From: Chthoniobacterales bacterium
Lineage (GTDB): Bacteria > Verrucomicrobiota > Verrucomicrobiia > Chthoniobacterales > UBA10450
Direction of reading: 5' to 3'
DNA length: 64,000 nucleotides
Assembly (NCBI GenBank): GCA_035274845.1
Contig: DATENU010000009.1
Location: forward strand, 186,001-250,000
Part shown: positions 50,914 through 59,131 of the stretch, piece by piece
How the letters are laid out: the number at the start of each line of letters is the position of its first letter
How positions within the stretch are numbered: the first letter of the stretch is position 1
The notes under the pieces: generated by a model
The model's input: the letters and a program-made list of their open reading frames with translations, nothing else
What the model was told of the DNA's origin: nothing
Database searches by the model: none
Position numbers and translations under genes: made by a program

Positions 50914-52244
50914 GCACGCAAGGTTCCGACGCCAACCTGTATGCCCGCGCGGGGATAGAGGACGTCGCCGAGTTTTATCGGGACAAATTTGTCTCGAACG
51001 CGGTGCTGGACCATCGCTACTTCAAGCCGCTCGATCGCTTCGATCTGCGGTTCGCCCGGACGATGTGGATCTATGACAACGTGCGCGAAGGGAGTTCCCT
51101 CCTCGATCTCGGCTGCGGCGCCGGGATGCTGGCTTTGCTGAAACGAAAAGGGGTCGCGCTGACTGGGGTCGATCTTTCCGATGAATGTGTCGCCGCCGCC
51201 CGGCGCAACGGTTACGACGAAACCGTTCGCTCCGCCCTCGAGGCATTGCCATTCGACGACGCCTCCTTCGATTACGCCGTAAGCCTGGATGTGCTCGGAC
51301 ATATTCCGGCGGAGCAAAAGGACGCCGTGCTGGCCGAGATCAGGCGCGTGCTTCGCCCGGACGGCGTGACGATGCACGGCATCGAATGCACCGATCGGGC
51401 CGGGCGCCGGCGTTACGAGGAGATGTCGCCCGAAGAGCTGCGCCGTTTCATTGCGATCGATGGACACGTCGGCCTGGAACGGGAAGAGGAGCACGCGGCA
51501 CGATTTCGGCGGTTCTTCGCCCATGTCGCCTGGGAACCGCGTTACGCGCTTTGCCTGAGCAGCGATGAATTTCTGAAGCAGGCCGATCGCTATGGCTTGC
51601 CCTTTGAAGACGATTTTCTCGAATATCTCCGCGGGCTTTCCTTCGCCGAACGCCGCGCCTTCGACTTGGCCATGGGTTATGTCTTCGCGAAAATCTCCGA
51701 CCTGAACGTGCGGCTTCCGAGCAGCGGTCTCTACATGTTTCTCAAGGCTTCCAATGTTCCCCTCGGACCGTTCCATAACGAGCACCGCGACCGCCGGGAC
51801 TTGCTCGAATTGAAGACCGCTGAGGGCGAAGATGAGGTCTGCCTCGATCGCGCGCCCCACGCGATCTTCGACGATGGCTGGTACGAACCGGACGACCTCC
51901 CGCCGGTCGCGCGCTGGTTGAGGAATCGGGGCCGGGTCCGTTTTCGAGCGCAGAAAGTGAAAACGATTCGACTCGACCTGACGACGCATCTGCCGGACCT
52001 GGGCGAGCGCAGAATGGGGCTCACGTTTTCCCTGAACGGCGCGCCGCTCGCCGCCTGCACTCTTTTCCGCTACGGCTGGGTCGAGCTGGAGTTTCGGCTG
52101 GCTGAGCCCGTGATGGCAAAGAACGGCGAGCTGTTTGAATTGGAAATTACCGCGGACCAAACCTGGCAGCCGCGGCCCGGCGATCGGGAGAGCCGGGACG
52201 ATCGTTCAATTTCGATCGCGGTCTGCAACCTTCGTTATTCGTGA
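50910..52244 (+). CDS. SAM-dependent methyltransferase with C-terminal beta-sandwich region
   Basis: 444 residues. Class I fold: motif I SLLDLGCGAGMLALL (63-77), motif II GVDLSDECVAAAR, motif III-like ASFDYAVSLDVLGHIPAEQK. The N-terminal YARAGIEDVAEFYRDKFVSN binds substrate in related enzymes. Residues ~300-444 form a second domain beginning near FDDGWYEPDDLPPVARWLRN, a beta-sandwich-like module with the G-W-x-x-[PE] pattern of the GT2 tail at 13.5-14.9 kb. ATGA overlap with the coiled-coil gene; GTGA overlap with the next. Confidence 0.85.
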   Translation: MSTQGSDANLYARAGIEDVAEFYRDKFVSNAVLDHRYFKPLDRFDLRFARTMWIYDNVREGSSLLDLGCGAGMLALLKRKGVALTGVDLSDECVAAARRNGYDETVRSALEALPFDDASFDYAVSLDVLGHIPAEQKDAVLAEIRRVLRPDGVTMHGIECTDRAGRRRYEEMSPEELRRFIAIDGHVGLEREEEHAARFRRFFAHVAWEPRYALCLSSDEFLKQADRYGLPFEDDFLEYLRGLSFAERRAFDLAMGYVFAKISDLNVRLPSSGLYMFLKASNVPLGPFHNEHRDRRDLLELKTAEGEDEVCLDRAPHAIFDDGWYEPDDLPPVARWLRNRGRVRFRAQKVKTIRLDLTTHLPDLGERRMGLTFSLNGAPLAACTLFRYGWVELEFRLAEPVMAKNGELFELEITADQTWQPRPGDRESRDDRSISIAVCNLRYS

Positions 52245-53494
52245 ATCCCTCCCGTGACCCCGGCCGCTCTCCAAAGCTCGAGGGCATCGATTACAAAAAG
52301 GCGGCGATCGATTATCCCTCGAAGCTTTCGCCGGAGCGGTTGCATCATTTGCGGACGAAGCCGTTTTACAATCTCGCGAACAAGCTGCCGAAGTTCGCCG
52401 GCCATGGGATGGATATCGAAACCCAGCGGCATTTTTGCGACTTCGCGAACATGGCAGTCGCGCTCGATCTTCCGGCCGGGGCGCGAATTCTCGACGCCGC
52501 CTGCGGCTCCGGGTGGCTGAGTGAATATTTCGCCCGGCTTGGTTACGACGTGACCGGCATCGATATCAGTCCCGATCTCGTTCAGATTTCCCAGGACCGG
52601 ATCCGCGCGCTGCCGCCAAACATCGATCATGAAACCCCGATCCGCTGCCGGTTTCTGGTCCACGACATCGAGCTCGGTCCGCTCAATGAGAAGTTTGACG
52701 CCATTGTCTGCTACGACGCGATGCATCATCTCGACGATGCGCGCAGCGCCATCCGGCATCTCGCCGCCATGCTTCCACGCGGTGGCCTCTTTTTCGTGCT
52801 CGAAGGAAACCGGCCCGCGGCCGGCTCCGCGGGCCAGGCGGAATTGATCGAGGTGATGCAGAAATTTGGGACGCTGGAATCGCCATTTGATCGCGAATAT
52901 CTGGGACAACTCCTCGACGAGGCCGGATTCGCGATCGCGGGAGACTACGTGAGCGTGAACGGTTTGTTCGATCGCGAAGCCGTCGATGAAAATGGGCGGC
53001 TGCGCGTCGATGTGCCGTCGATCAATTATCTCCTGTGCAAGAAGGTCTCGGAAGGACCGCCGGCGTCGACCGTGCCGGACAGCCGCGCGCCGGGAATATT
53101 GCGGGCCGAGATCACTTTGCAGTCGAACCGGCAGCTAAGGGTTGCCCCGGGCGAGTGTTTCAGGGCGCAACTCCTGGTGCGAAACACGGGCGACACTCTC
53201 TGGCTGGGTGGCGGCATCGTCCGGCGCGGCGGCGTGATGCTCGGGGTGAAGATTTTAGACGAGACAGGAAAACTCCGGGAAGAATTTCATGGCGAACCTT
53301 CACTGCCGAGGGCGGTGGGACCCGGGGAGTCGTGCGAGGTGACGATCGAACATGCGTCGCCGCGCGCCACCGGTCGATACCAGGTGAAAGTCGACCTGGT
53401 CGATCAGCACATCAGCTGGTTTGAGGAGCGCGGTTCCGTGCCGCTCGAGTTCTCGCTGGAGGTCAGCCAGAGCGGCGGGCCGCGACGATCGTAA
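52241..53494 (+). CDS. SAM-dependent methyltransferase with C-terminal Ig-like domain
   Basis: 417 residues. Class I motif I ILDAACGSGWLSEYFARL (83-100), motif II VTGIDISPDLVQIS, and FDAIVCYDAMHHLDDARSAI. From ~305 a beta-sandwich follows (FRAQLLVRNTGDTLW ... GRYQVKVDLVDQHISWFEER), matching the tails of the GT-C proteins at 39830-41755 and 57229-59130. In those it would be periplasmic but here, with no signal peptide, cytoplasmic. GTG 52241 overlaps the previous stop. The last 32 bases overlap the convergent gene at 53463. Confidence 0.86.
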   Translation: MNPSRDPGRSPKLEGIDYKKAAIDYPSKLSPERLHHLRTKPFYNLANKLPKFAGHGMDIETQRHFCDFANMAVALDLPAGARILDAACGSGWLSEYFARLGYDVTGIDISPDLVQISQDRIRALPPNIDHETPIRCRFLVHDIELGPLNEKFDAIVCYDAMHHLDDARSAIRHLAAMLPRGGLFFVLEGNRPAAGSAGQAELIEVMQKFGTLESPFDREYLGQLLDEAGFAIAGDYVSVNGLFDREAVDENGRLRVDVPSINYLLCKKVSEGPPASTVPDSRAPGILRAEITLQSNRQLRVAPGECFRAQLLVRNTGDTLWLGGGIVRRGGVMLGVKILDETGKLREEFHGEPSLPRAVGPGESCEVTIEHASPRATGRYQVKVDLVDQHISWFEERGSVPLEFSLEVSQSGGPRRS

Positions 53495-54236
53495 AGCGCT
53501 CTTCGTCTCGATCGCCGTACATGTAACGATAGTGCGAGCGGCTCACCTTTTCGATTTCAAAGCCGAGCATCCCGAACACTTCCCGAAAAACGCCCAGGGA
53601 ATAGGTCCACCAGGTGAAGTCAGCGTCCGGCCGGCTCGCTCGTCCTTCGAAGCGGGCCATCGGTTCGTCGCCCTCCAGGAGTGGCGTGACGACAACGATT
53701 CGCTCTTTGGTCAGGCGAGCGACCGAGCCGAGGGCGGTGACCGGATCGCTCAGGTGTTCCAGGACTGAACCGATGATGGCGATATCGAAATTCCCAAGCG
53801 CCTGAGGCAGACGGTAAATGTCGCCATAGAAAACTTCTGCGTTCGAGTGGAGCAGGCGATGGCTTAGCCAATACGCGTTTTTCCAGCGCTCGATCTCGGC
53901 GCGGTATTCTCGCGCCCATTGCGCGTGGTCCCGGTAATACGGCTTCTGGTGGAAGGGGAGAAACTTTTGCTCCGCGCCATCCTGCTGGTCGAACGAAACG
54001 ACGCGGGCGGCGCCGCGCTTTTCCGCTTCGAAACTGAGGAAACCGGTCGCGGTCCCGACATCGAGGACTGATTTTCCACGGAGATCGACGCCGCCGACGT
54101 AATCGCCGAAACGCCCCCGCAGATCCCAGTGCGCCGGAACAAGCCCAAAGCCCGGCAGTTCCATCGCGTGGTAAAAGAAGCAATCCTCCAGGCGTTCGAT
54201 GAAACGAGGAGGCGCGAACAATTGATCGGTGCTCAT
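53463..54236 (-). CDS. SAM-dependent methyltransferase (class I), 257 residues
   Basis: Motif I SVLDVGTATGFLSFEAEKRG (57-76), D-Q-Q-D after ARVVSF, and IAIIGSVLEHLSDPVTALGS. The longer upstream frame is dismissed because ATG 54236 overlaps the stop of the YfhO-like gene (ATGA). Similar proteins act on sugars in glycan clusters; the substrate is unknown. It ends inside the last codons of the methyltransferase on the other strand. Confidence 0.85.
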   Translation of the reverse strand: MSTDQLFAPPRFIERLEDCFFYHAMELPGFGLVPAHWDLRGRFGDYVGGVDLRGKSVLDVGTATGFLSFEAEKRGAARVVSFDQQDGAEQKFLPFHQKPYYRDHAQWAREYRAEIERWKNAYWLSHRLLHSNAEVFYGDIYRLPQALGNFDIAIIGSVLEHLSDPVTALGSVARLTKERIVVVTPLLEGDEPMARFEGRASRPDADFTWWTYSLGVFREVFGMLGFEIEKVSRSHYRYMYGDRDEERFTIVAARRSG

Positions 54237-57217
54237 GGCTGAGTTTCGCGTCGCCGGCTGATCATCCACCAGAGTAATAGCACCAGCGCTGCGCCGGATA
54301 CGAGCAGCCCAAATAGGAATGACCTCGGCCGATAGGAAAAGACAACGCTGTGTTTTCCCGCGGGAAGGGCTACGGCACGCTGGTTGAAATTCGCCCGGAC
54401 GATTGCCGAGCGCCGGCCATCCACTTCCGCGCGCCATCCGGGATAATAATTGTCCGCGAGGACGAGAAGCGATGGCGTGAGCGATTCGGTGGATATCTCG
54501 ACGCGATTCGGCGCGCGCCGTGTCACCTCCGCGCGGCCGGGCGGCTGCTTTTCTTTGGGGAAGGCAACGCCGGTCGCGCGCTCGACGAGCGCTTCCGCGA
54601 GCGGCTCCCACTTCGTTTCCGCGGGAGTCTTTCCGGTGCGAATGATCTCGAGCTGTTGCGAATCAGGAACGACGCGCTCGCTGTTCACCAGCCAGGTCCT
54701 CGGCAGAGAGCGGCTGTTTTCGAAAATCGCCACCGGTCCAAGATCGACGACATGTTTCCAGCGAGCGACGGCTTCCGCGGCGTTCGGTGCGGTCCGAGGC
54801 TGGGAGTTCTTGAGTGTGACCCACTCTTTTTGAATGGCGCGGGCGCTGTCGCCGTTAATCAGCGACATTCGGCCGATATTTAGGGAGAGCCGAGGCGCTT
54901 CTTCGACCGCCGCGAAAGTAATCTCGCCGCCGACGACAGCGACCACATCCGTGAGCTCGAACGCAGCCACAAAATCATGGTCTTCGAATTTCGACTCCGC
55001 ATTCTCGACGACGTAGCTGGTGGCGACCGGCGCTCGCTTATGCTTGATCCGCGCTCTTATGTCGTCGCGATCGTACGCCCATTCCGAAGTGTGCTCGCCT
55101 GCGCGAAGCTCGAAGTCGACCGTTTTCCCATCCTGCGTGAAGAGTCGAATTTGAGCGACGACCGTTCCGTCGCCCGTGGTTTCCGACCAGGCGAGCGAGC
55201 TCGTCAGCGCGAACCAGCGCGTCTCGATAGGTGGGTTTTGGAAAAAGACCCGGTCCCCCGCCACAAGGCCAGGCAGTCCCAGGTTTCCCCGGGCGAACTT
55301 CTGGCCGCCGTAAGTCTCGCTCGCCGGAATTTCCGGCGCGGCCGGGAGCGATTGTTTTGTAGTCGGCGCCGCCGGCGACCGGACGAGGAGATATCGGATA
55401 TTCAGCAGATCGAGCTCGCGACTCTCGCCCCGCAAGGTTCGTTCCGGGTCGGTAAGATCGCCCCAGACTTTCATGTCGCCGGCGAGCTGGCTGTAACGCC
55501 CAAGGCCGAATCCTTCATAACCGGCCGCATTTTCCCAGCCCCACATCGTGGAGATGTCCGGTTGAAGAGTCGGCAACCAGACTTCAACCGGCGCGGCGTA
55601 GGAAACCGGCTGCTCCGGGTCGAAAAGATGATCCTGGGTGAGGATTCGATACGGAGTGGCCTGACCGCTTCTTTCGTGTTCCCGAAGAAACTTGAAAGCG
55701 GCGGGTTCGCTCCAGAGTTCCGATCGCGCGGTGGGACTGGTGACACGCCATCCGCTAAATTGTCCCCACAGATTGAGATCGAGATACAAAACGGCGACGA
55801 GCAAAAGCGTGGTGGCGGTCCGCTGGCGGGAGAGGGCCAGCCAAAGCGCACCTCCGGCCAGGGCCGCGATCAATGGAGGCAGGAAAAGTTCAGGCGCGCG
55901 AAGGATGGTAACGGGTGCGTTCCGCGCCAGATGGAAGTTGGGCGGGCGACCGATGGTTATCGCAAGGCAGACGGCGAAAAACAAAACGGCGGAGATGAGA
56001 CCAGCCCAACGCAGCGTCCGCGCTCGATCCGGCGTCGCTATTGCGACGGTCAGGCCGCGGCCGGCCAGGACAGCGAGGGCGAATTCCACCTCCATCAGGT
56101 GCCGAGCCGGAACGCGGAAAAGATTTAACGCCGGCACGAAATAGACGAGGCGGTTGAATTCGAAAGGCGCGTAACGGCCGAGCGCGAGAACGAGCCCGGC
56201 GACAACCACCACCGCCCAGAAAGTCGTTCGACCGTCGCGCTTCAGGATCAGGGCAAGCAGGGCGAGAGCGAGTGTGGCCAACCCGACATAACCGACATAT
56301 TCGGCATAGAACGATGGTCCGACATAGGGCGCGCGGAAGAGAGCGCCGTCGCCGCCGCCGAGAACATACGGCGCGAAAAACGCCGCCAAAAATCGTCGCG
56401 GCATGCTGAAAGAGCTGAAGAAATCGTAGGAGGCTTCGGCGCGGAGGCTGTTTCGAAGCAATTCGAGAGTCGGCAGGATTTGAACTGCCGCGAGAGCCAG
56501 GCCGAGGGCGATCAGGAGGAGCGACCAAAGATAGGCGCGCGCGCGGAGGTATCGCCACATTACCAGGGCGTAGGCGGTCGCGAGAATGAGTCCGTAGATA
56601 AATGTTTGCTGGTGCCCGGCGAAACATTGCAGGGCCACGACGAGGGCGAGAAGAAAGCCGCGGCGCCGATCGCCGGTTTGCCCGTAACCGTCAACCGCCC
56701 AAAGCACCCATGGGAGGAACGCGGCAGTATGGACGATGTTTGTATGTCCGACCTGGCCCACCAGGAAGGCGCTGCCTTGCCAGACCAGGCTCGTTAGGCC
56801 GGCGCCTGCTTCACTCGAACCGCTGCGCCGCGCGTAAAGATAGGCGCCAAGCGCGGCAACCATGTAGCTCGAAAGCATCATGAGGTTCGTCGCCGCGCGG
56901 GGATCGCAAAAAATGTAGAACCAATTCAACGGAAAGAAGACCCCGGCCTGTGCCGCGCCCAGCAGCGGCATTCCACAAAAGATCGCGGGGTTCCAAAGCG
57001 GGACGGAGCCGGCGTGGATCTGGTTCGCGACCGCGACGCGAAACGGAATGTTCTGAATCACTCCGTCGTCCGGCGAAATAACGAGATGACCGCACGTCGC
57101 CGGCAGGAAATAAAGGAGGGGGAGGAGAGTGACGACGGTGGCGAAAATGGCGCCCCGGGTGCGAAGGCGACCGCTTATCGACGTTTTTTCTGGCGCTAAG
57201 TCCACGAGTAGGTTCAA
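54233..57217 (-). CDS. YfhO-like polytopic membrane protein (GT-C fold), 994 residues
   Basis: The N-terminus ends a first helix and enters a loop LVISPDDGVIQNIPFRVAVA with paired D50-D51 and SVPLWNPAIFCGMPLLGAAQ, the signature of YfhO/PMT-like GT-C proteins. About 12 helices precede a long periplasmic domain (~480-950) that ends in LVLADNYYPGWRAEVDGRRS and a last helix (SFLFGLLVSGAALVLLLWW). YfhO homologues glycosylate teichoic acids in Firmicutes; here the acceptor is unknown. Start TTG 57217 or GTG 57205; the divergent gene begins 11 bases away. Confidence 0.85.
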   Translation of the reverse strand: MNLLVDLAPEKTSISGRLRTRGAIFATVVTLLPLLYFLPATCGHLVISPDDGVIQNIPFRVAVANQIHAGSVPLWNPAIFCGMPLLGAAQAGVFFPLNWFYIFCDPRAATNLMMLSSYMVAALGAYLYARRSGSSEAGAGLTSLVWQGSAFLVGQVGHTNIVHTAAFLPWVLWAVDGYGQTGDRRRGFLLALVVALQCFAGHQQTFIYGLILATAYALVMWRYLRARAYLWSLLLIALGLALAAVQILPTLELLRNSLRAEASYDFFSSFSMPRRFLAAFFAPYVLGGGDGALFRAPYVGPSFYAEYVGYVGLATLALALLALILKRDGRTTFWAVVVVAGLVLALGRYAPFEFNRLVYFVPALNLFRVPARHLMEVEFALAVLAGRGLTVAIATPDRARTLRWAGLISAVLFFAVCLAITIGRPPNFHLARNAPVTILRAPELFLPPLIAALAGGALWLALSRQRTATTLLLVAVLYLDLNLWGQFSGWRVTSPTARSELWSEPAAFKFLREHERSGQATPYRILTQDHLFDPEQPVSYAAPVEVWLPTLQPDISTMWGWENAAGYEGFGLGRYSQLAGDMKVWGDLTDPERTLRGESRELDLLNIRYLLVRSPAAPTTKQSLPAAPEIPASETYGGQKFARGNLGLPGLVAGDRVFFQNPPIETRWFALTSSLAWSETTGDGTVVAQIRLFTQDGKTVDFELRAGEHTSEWAYDRDDIRARIKHKRAPVATSYVVENAESKFEDHDFVAAFELTDVVAVVGGEITFAAVEEAPRLSLNIGRMSLINGDSARAIQKEWVTLKNSQPRTAPNAAEAVARWKHVVDLGPVAIFENSRSLPRTWLVNSERVVPDSQQLEIIRTGKTPAETKWEPLAEALVERATGVAFPKEKQPPGRAEVTRRAPNRVEISTESLTPSLLVLADNYYPGWRAEVDGRRSAIVRANFNQRAVALPAGKHSVVFSYRPRSFLFGLLVSGAALVLLLWWMISRRRETQP

Positions 57218-57228
57218 GGATTTGGTTC

Positions 57229-59130
57229 GTGCAACCCGGAGTCAAGAACGCGAATCGCTGGCTGGCGGTTCTGCTCGCCCTGGCGCTCGTCGCGGCGGGA
57301 CTCTGCTTTGTCCGAATCACGAAGAATCCGCCAGGTTTTTACATCGACGAATCGTCCGTGGCCTACAACGCCCATACGATCGCGCGGAGCGGTTGCGATG
57401 AAAACGGCGTTCGCTGGCCGCTCTATTTTCGCGCCTTCGGAGACTTCAAGAACCCGGTTTATGTTTATTTGCTGGCGGGATTGTTTCGGCTGACGGGGCC
57501 GAGCATTCTGGTGGCGCGCCTGCTCAGCGGCATTTCTGTCGTAGCCGCGGCCGTTACCCTGGGCTGGCTTGCCTTGCGGCTGACTCGAACGCGGGCCGCG
57601 GCGCTGCTCGCTGTCATCTTCGCTCTCATTACTCCGTGGTTCTTCGAGCTCGGACATGTTGTGATGGAAGTGGCCCTTTATCCTTTGGCGATCGCTTTGT
57701 TCCTGGTTTGCGTGCAACGCGCCAGCGAGAAGGAACGTTGGGGGACGGTCGATGTCGTCTCGCTGGCAGCCGCTCTGGCTGTTCTCACCTACAGCTATTC
57801 GATTGGGCGCCTGTTCGCGCCGTTCCTCGCGCTCGGCCTTGGAATTTTTTGGACGAAGCAACGAGGGCGGGGTGTGGTGGCGGCGTGGTGTGTTTATGCC
57901 GTCCTGGTGTCCCCGATTTACATTTTCTCGATCCAACACCCCGGCGCGCTGACGGAAAGATTCGGCATCGTTACCTATCTCAACCCGGAGCTCGGCCTCG
58001 CCGAAACCGCATTCGAATTCGCGAAGCATTATCTTCGAAACCTGAATCCGTGGAAACTTCTGGTTCGCGGCGATCCGAACCGCGACCAAATCGCGCACGT
58101 ATTCGGCACCCCTCACTTCCTGGCGCCCCTGTTCGTGTTCTCTCTGGTGGGATTAGCTCTGCTGGTCCGGCGGGCGAAAAACGAGGCGTGGGCGCGTTTT
58201 CTTCTTTACGGGTTCGCGGTCGCGATCGTTCCCGCCTCCCTGACGAAGGAAGCGTTTCACATGCTGAGGCTCATCGCCGTGCCGGTGTTCCTGCTCGTCT
58301 TCGCCGTCGAAGGGGTCCGGTGGTTCCTTGCGAAAGCGGAGGCGATATTTTGGCGCACCGCCTTCGTTCTCCTCCTCGCTCTCACGGTGGCTGAAGCCGG
58401 ATGGTTTCAATGGAAATACCAGCGCACGGCGAACACCGCACGCCGCGTCCATCTTTTCGACGCCGAATATCCGGCGAAGATCTTCGCGCCGGCGATCGCT
58501 TCCGGCGCCAACCCGATCTATCTCGCCGATGCGCTCTGGATCCCCGGGTACATCCAGGCTTACTGGCAGGCGACACTTCAGGGAATTGACCTTGCTCGTT
58601 TCCGGCGACTGCCGCCGGACGAGGCGCCACCGCTGGGGGCCTTGATGATCAGCACGGAGGAAAACTGTCCCGGATGCGAAATTCTAGCGGCGGTAAGACC
58701 TTACACCCTCGCCCTTGCGAAAGAGCCGCCCCAGACGCGGCCGCCGTTGCCGCCCGAAGGCTTCCGGGCCGAACTTTCAGTCGCGGTCCGTCCGTCCGTC
58801 GTTCGAGCAAAGAGGCAGACTGTGTTGCTGGTTCGCGTCAAAAATGTGAGCTCGGTGACGTGGCTGGCGCGCGAACGCGGCGGCAGCCCCCACCAGGTCA
58901 GTCTCGGCAATCACTGGCTCGATTCGTCCGGCAAGTCGGTGATCAACGACGATGCCCGCAGTGCCCTGCTTCGCGACCTGAAACCGGGCGAGTCCGTGGA
59001 GTTGCCGCTTACCGTCAATGCCCCGACGCCCGGAAGTTACCTTCTCGAGGTCGACATGCTTCAGGAGGGCGTGACTTGGTTCGGTCTGGTTGGATCGCAG
59101 ACGGTGAAGATCCCGGTTGAAGTCCGGTAA
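57229..59130 (+). CDS. GT-C (GT39/ArnT-like) membrane glycosyltransferase with Ig-like tail, paralogue
   Basis: 633 residues. Loop PPGFYIDESSVAYNAHTIAR with D40-E41, then PLYFRAFGDFKNPVYVYLLA, closely parallel to the protein at 39830-41755 throughout. The C-x-x-C (CPGC, ~484) and C-terminal beta-sandwich (VLLVRVKNVSSVTWLARERG; GSYLLEVDMLQEGVTWFGLV) are also shared. The two paralogues bracket the cluster. GTG 57229 is the available start, only 11 bases from the divergent start, so each promoter must lie inside the other gene. Confidence 0.86.
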   Translation: MQPGVKNANRWLAVLLALALVAAGLCFVRITKNPPGFYIDESSVAYNAHTIARSGCDENGVRWPLYFRAFGDFKNPVYVYLLAGLFRLTGPSILVARLLSGISVVAAAVTLGWLALRLTRTRAAALLAVIFALITPWFFELGHVVMEVALYPLAIALFLVCVQRASEKERWGTVDVVSLAAALAVLTYSYSIGRLFAPFLALGLGIFWTKQRGRGVVAAWCVYAVLVSPIYIFSIQHPGALTERFGIVTYLNPELGLAETAFEFAKHYLRNLNPWKLLVRGDPNRDQIAHVFGTPHFLAPLFVFSLVGLALLVRRAKNEAWARFLLYGFAVAIVPASLTKEAFHMLRLIAVPVFLLVFAVEGVRWFLAKAEAIFWRTAFVLLLALTVAEAGWFQWKYQRTANTARRVHLFDAEYPAKIFAPAIASGANPIYLADALWIPGYIQAYWQATLQGIDLARFRRLPPDEAPPLGALMISTEENCPGCEILAAVRPYTLALAKEPPQTRPPLPPEGFRAELSVAVRPSVVRAKRQTVLLVRVKNVSSVTWLARERGGSPHQVSLGNHWLDSSGKSVINDDARSALLRDLKPGESVELPLTVNAPTPGSYLLEVDMLQEGVTWFGLVGSQTVKIPVEVR

Positions 59131-59131
59131 A

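Noticed and set aside
54977-56128. 383-codon plus-strand frame opposite the YfhO-like gene
   Set aside because: Arginine/glycine-rich mirror frame without hydrophobic or domain pattern.
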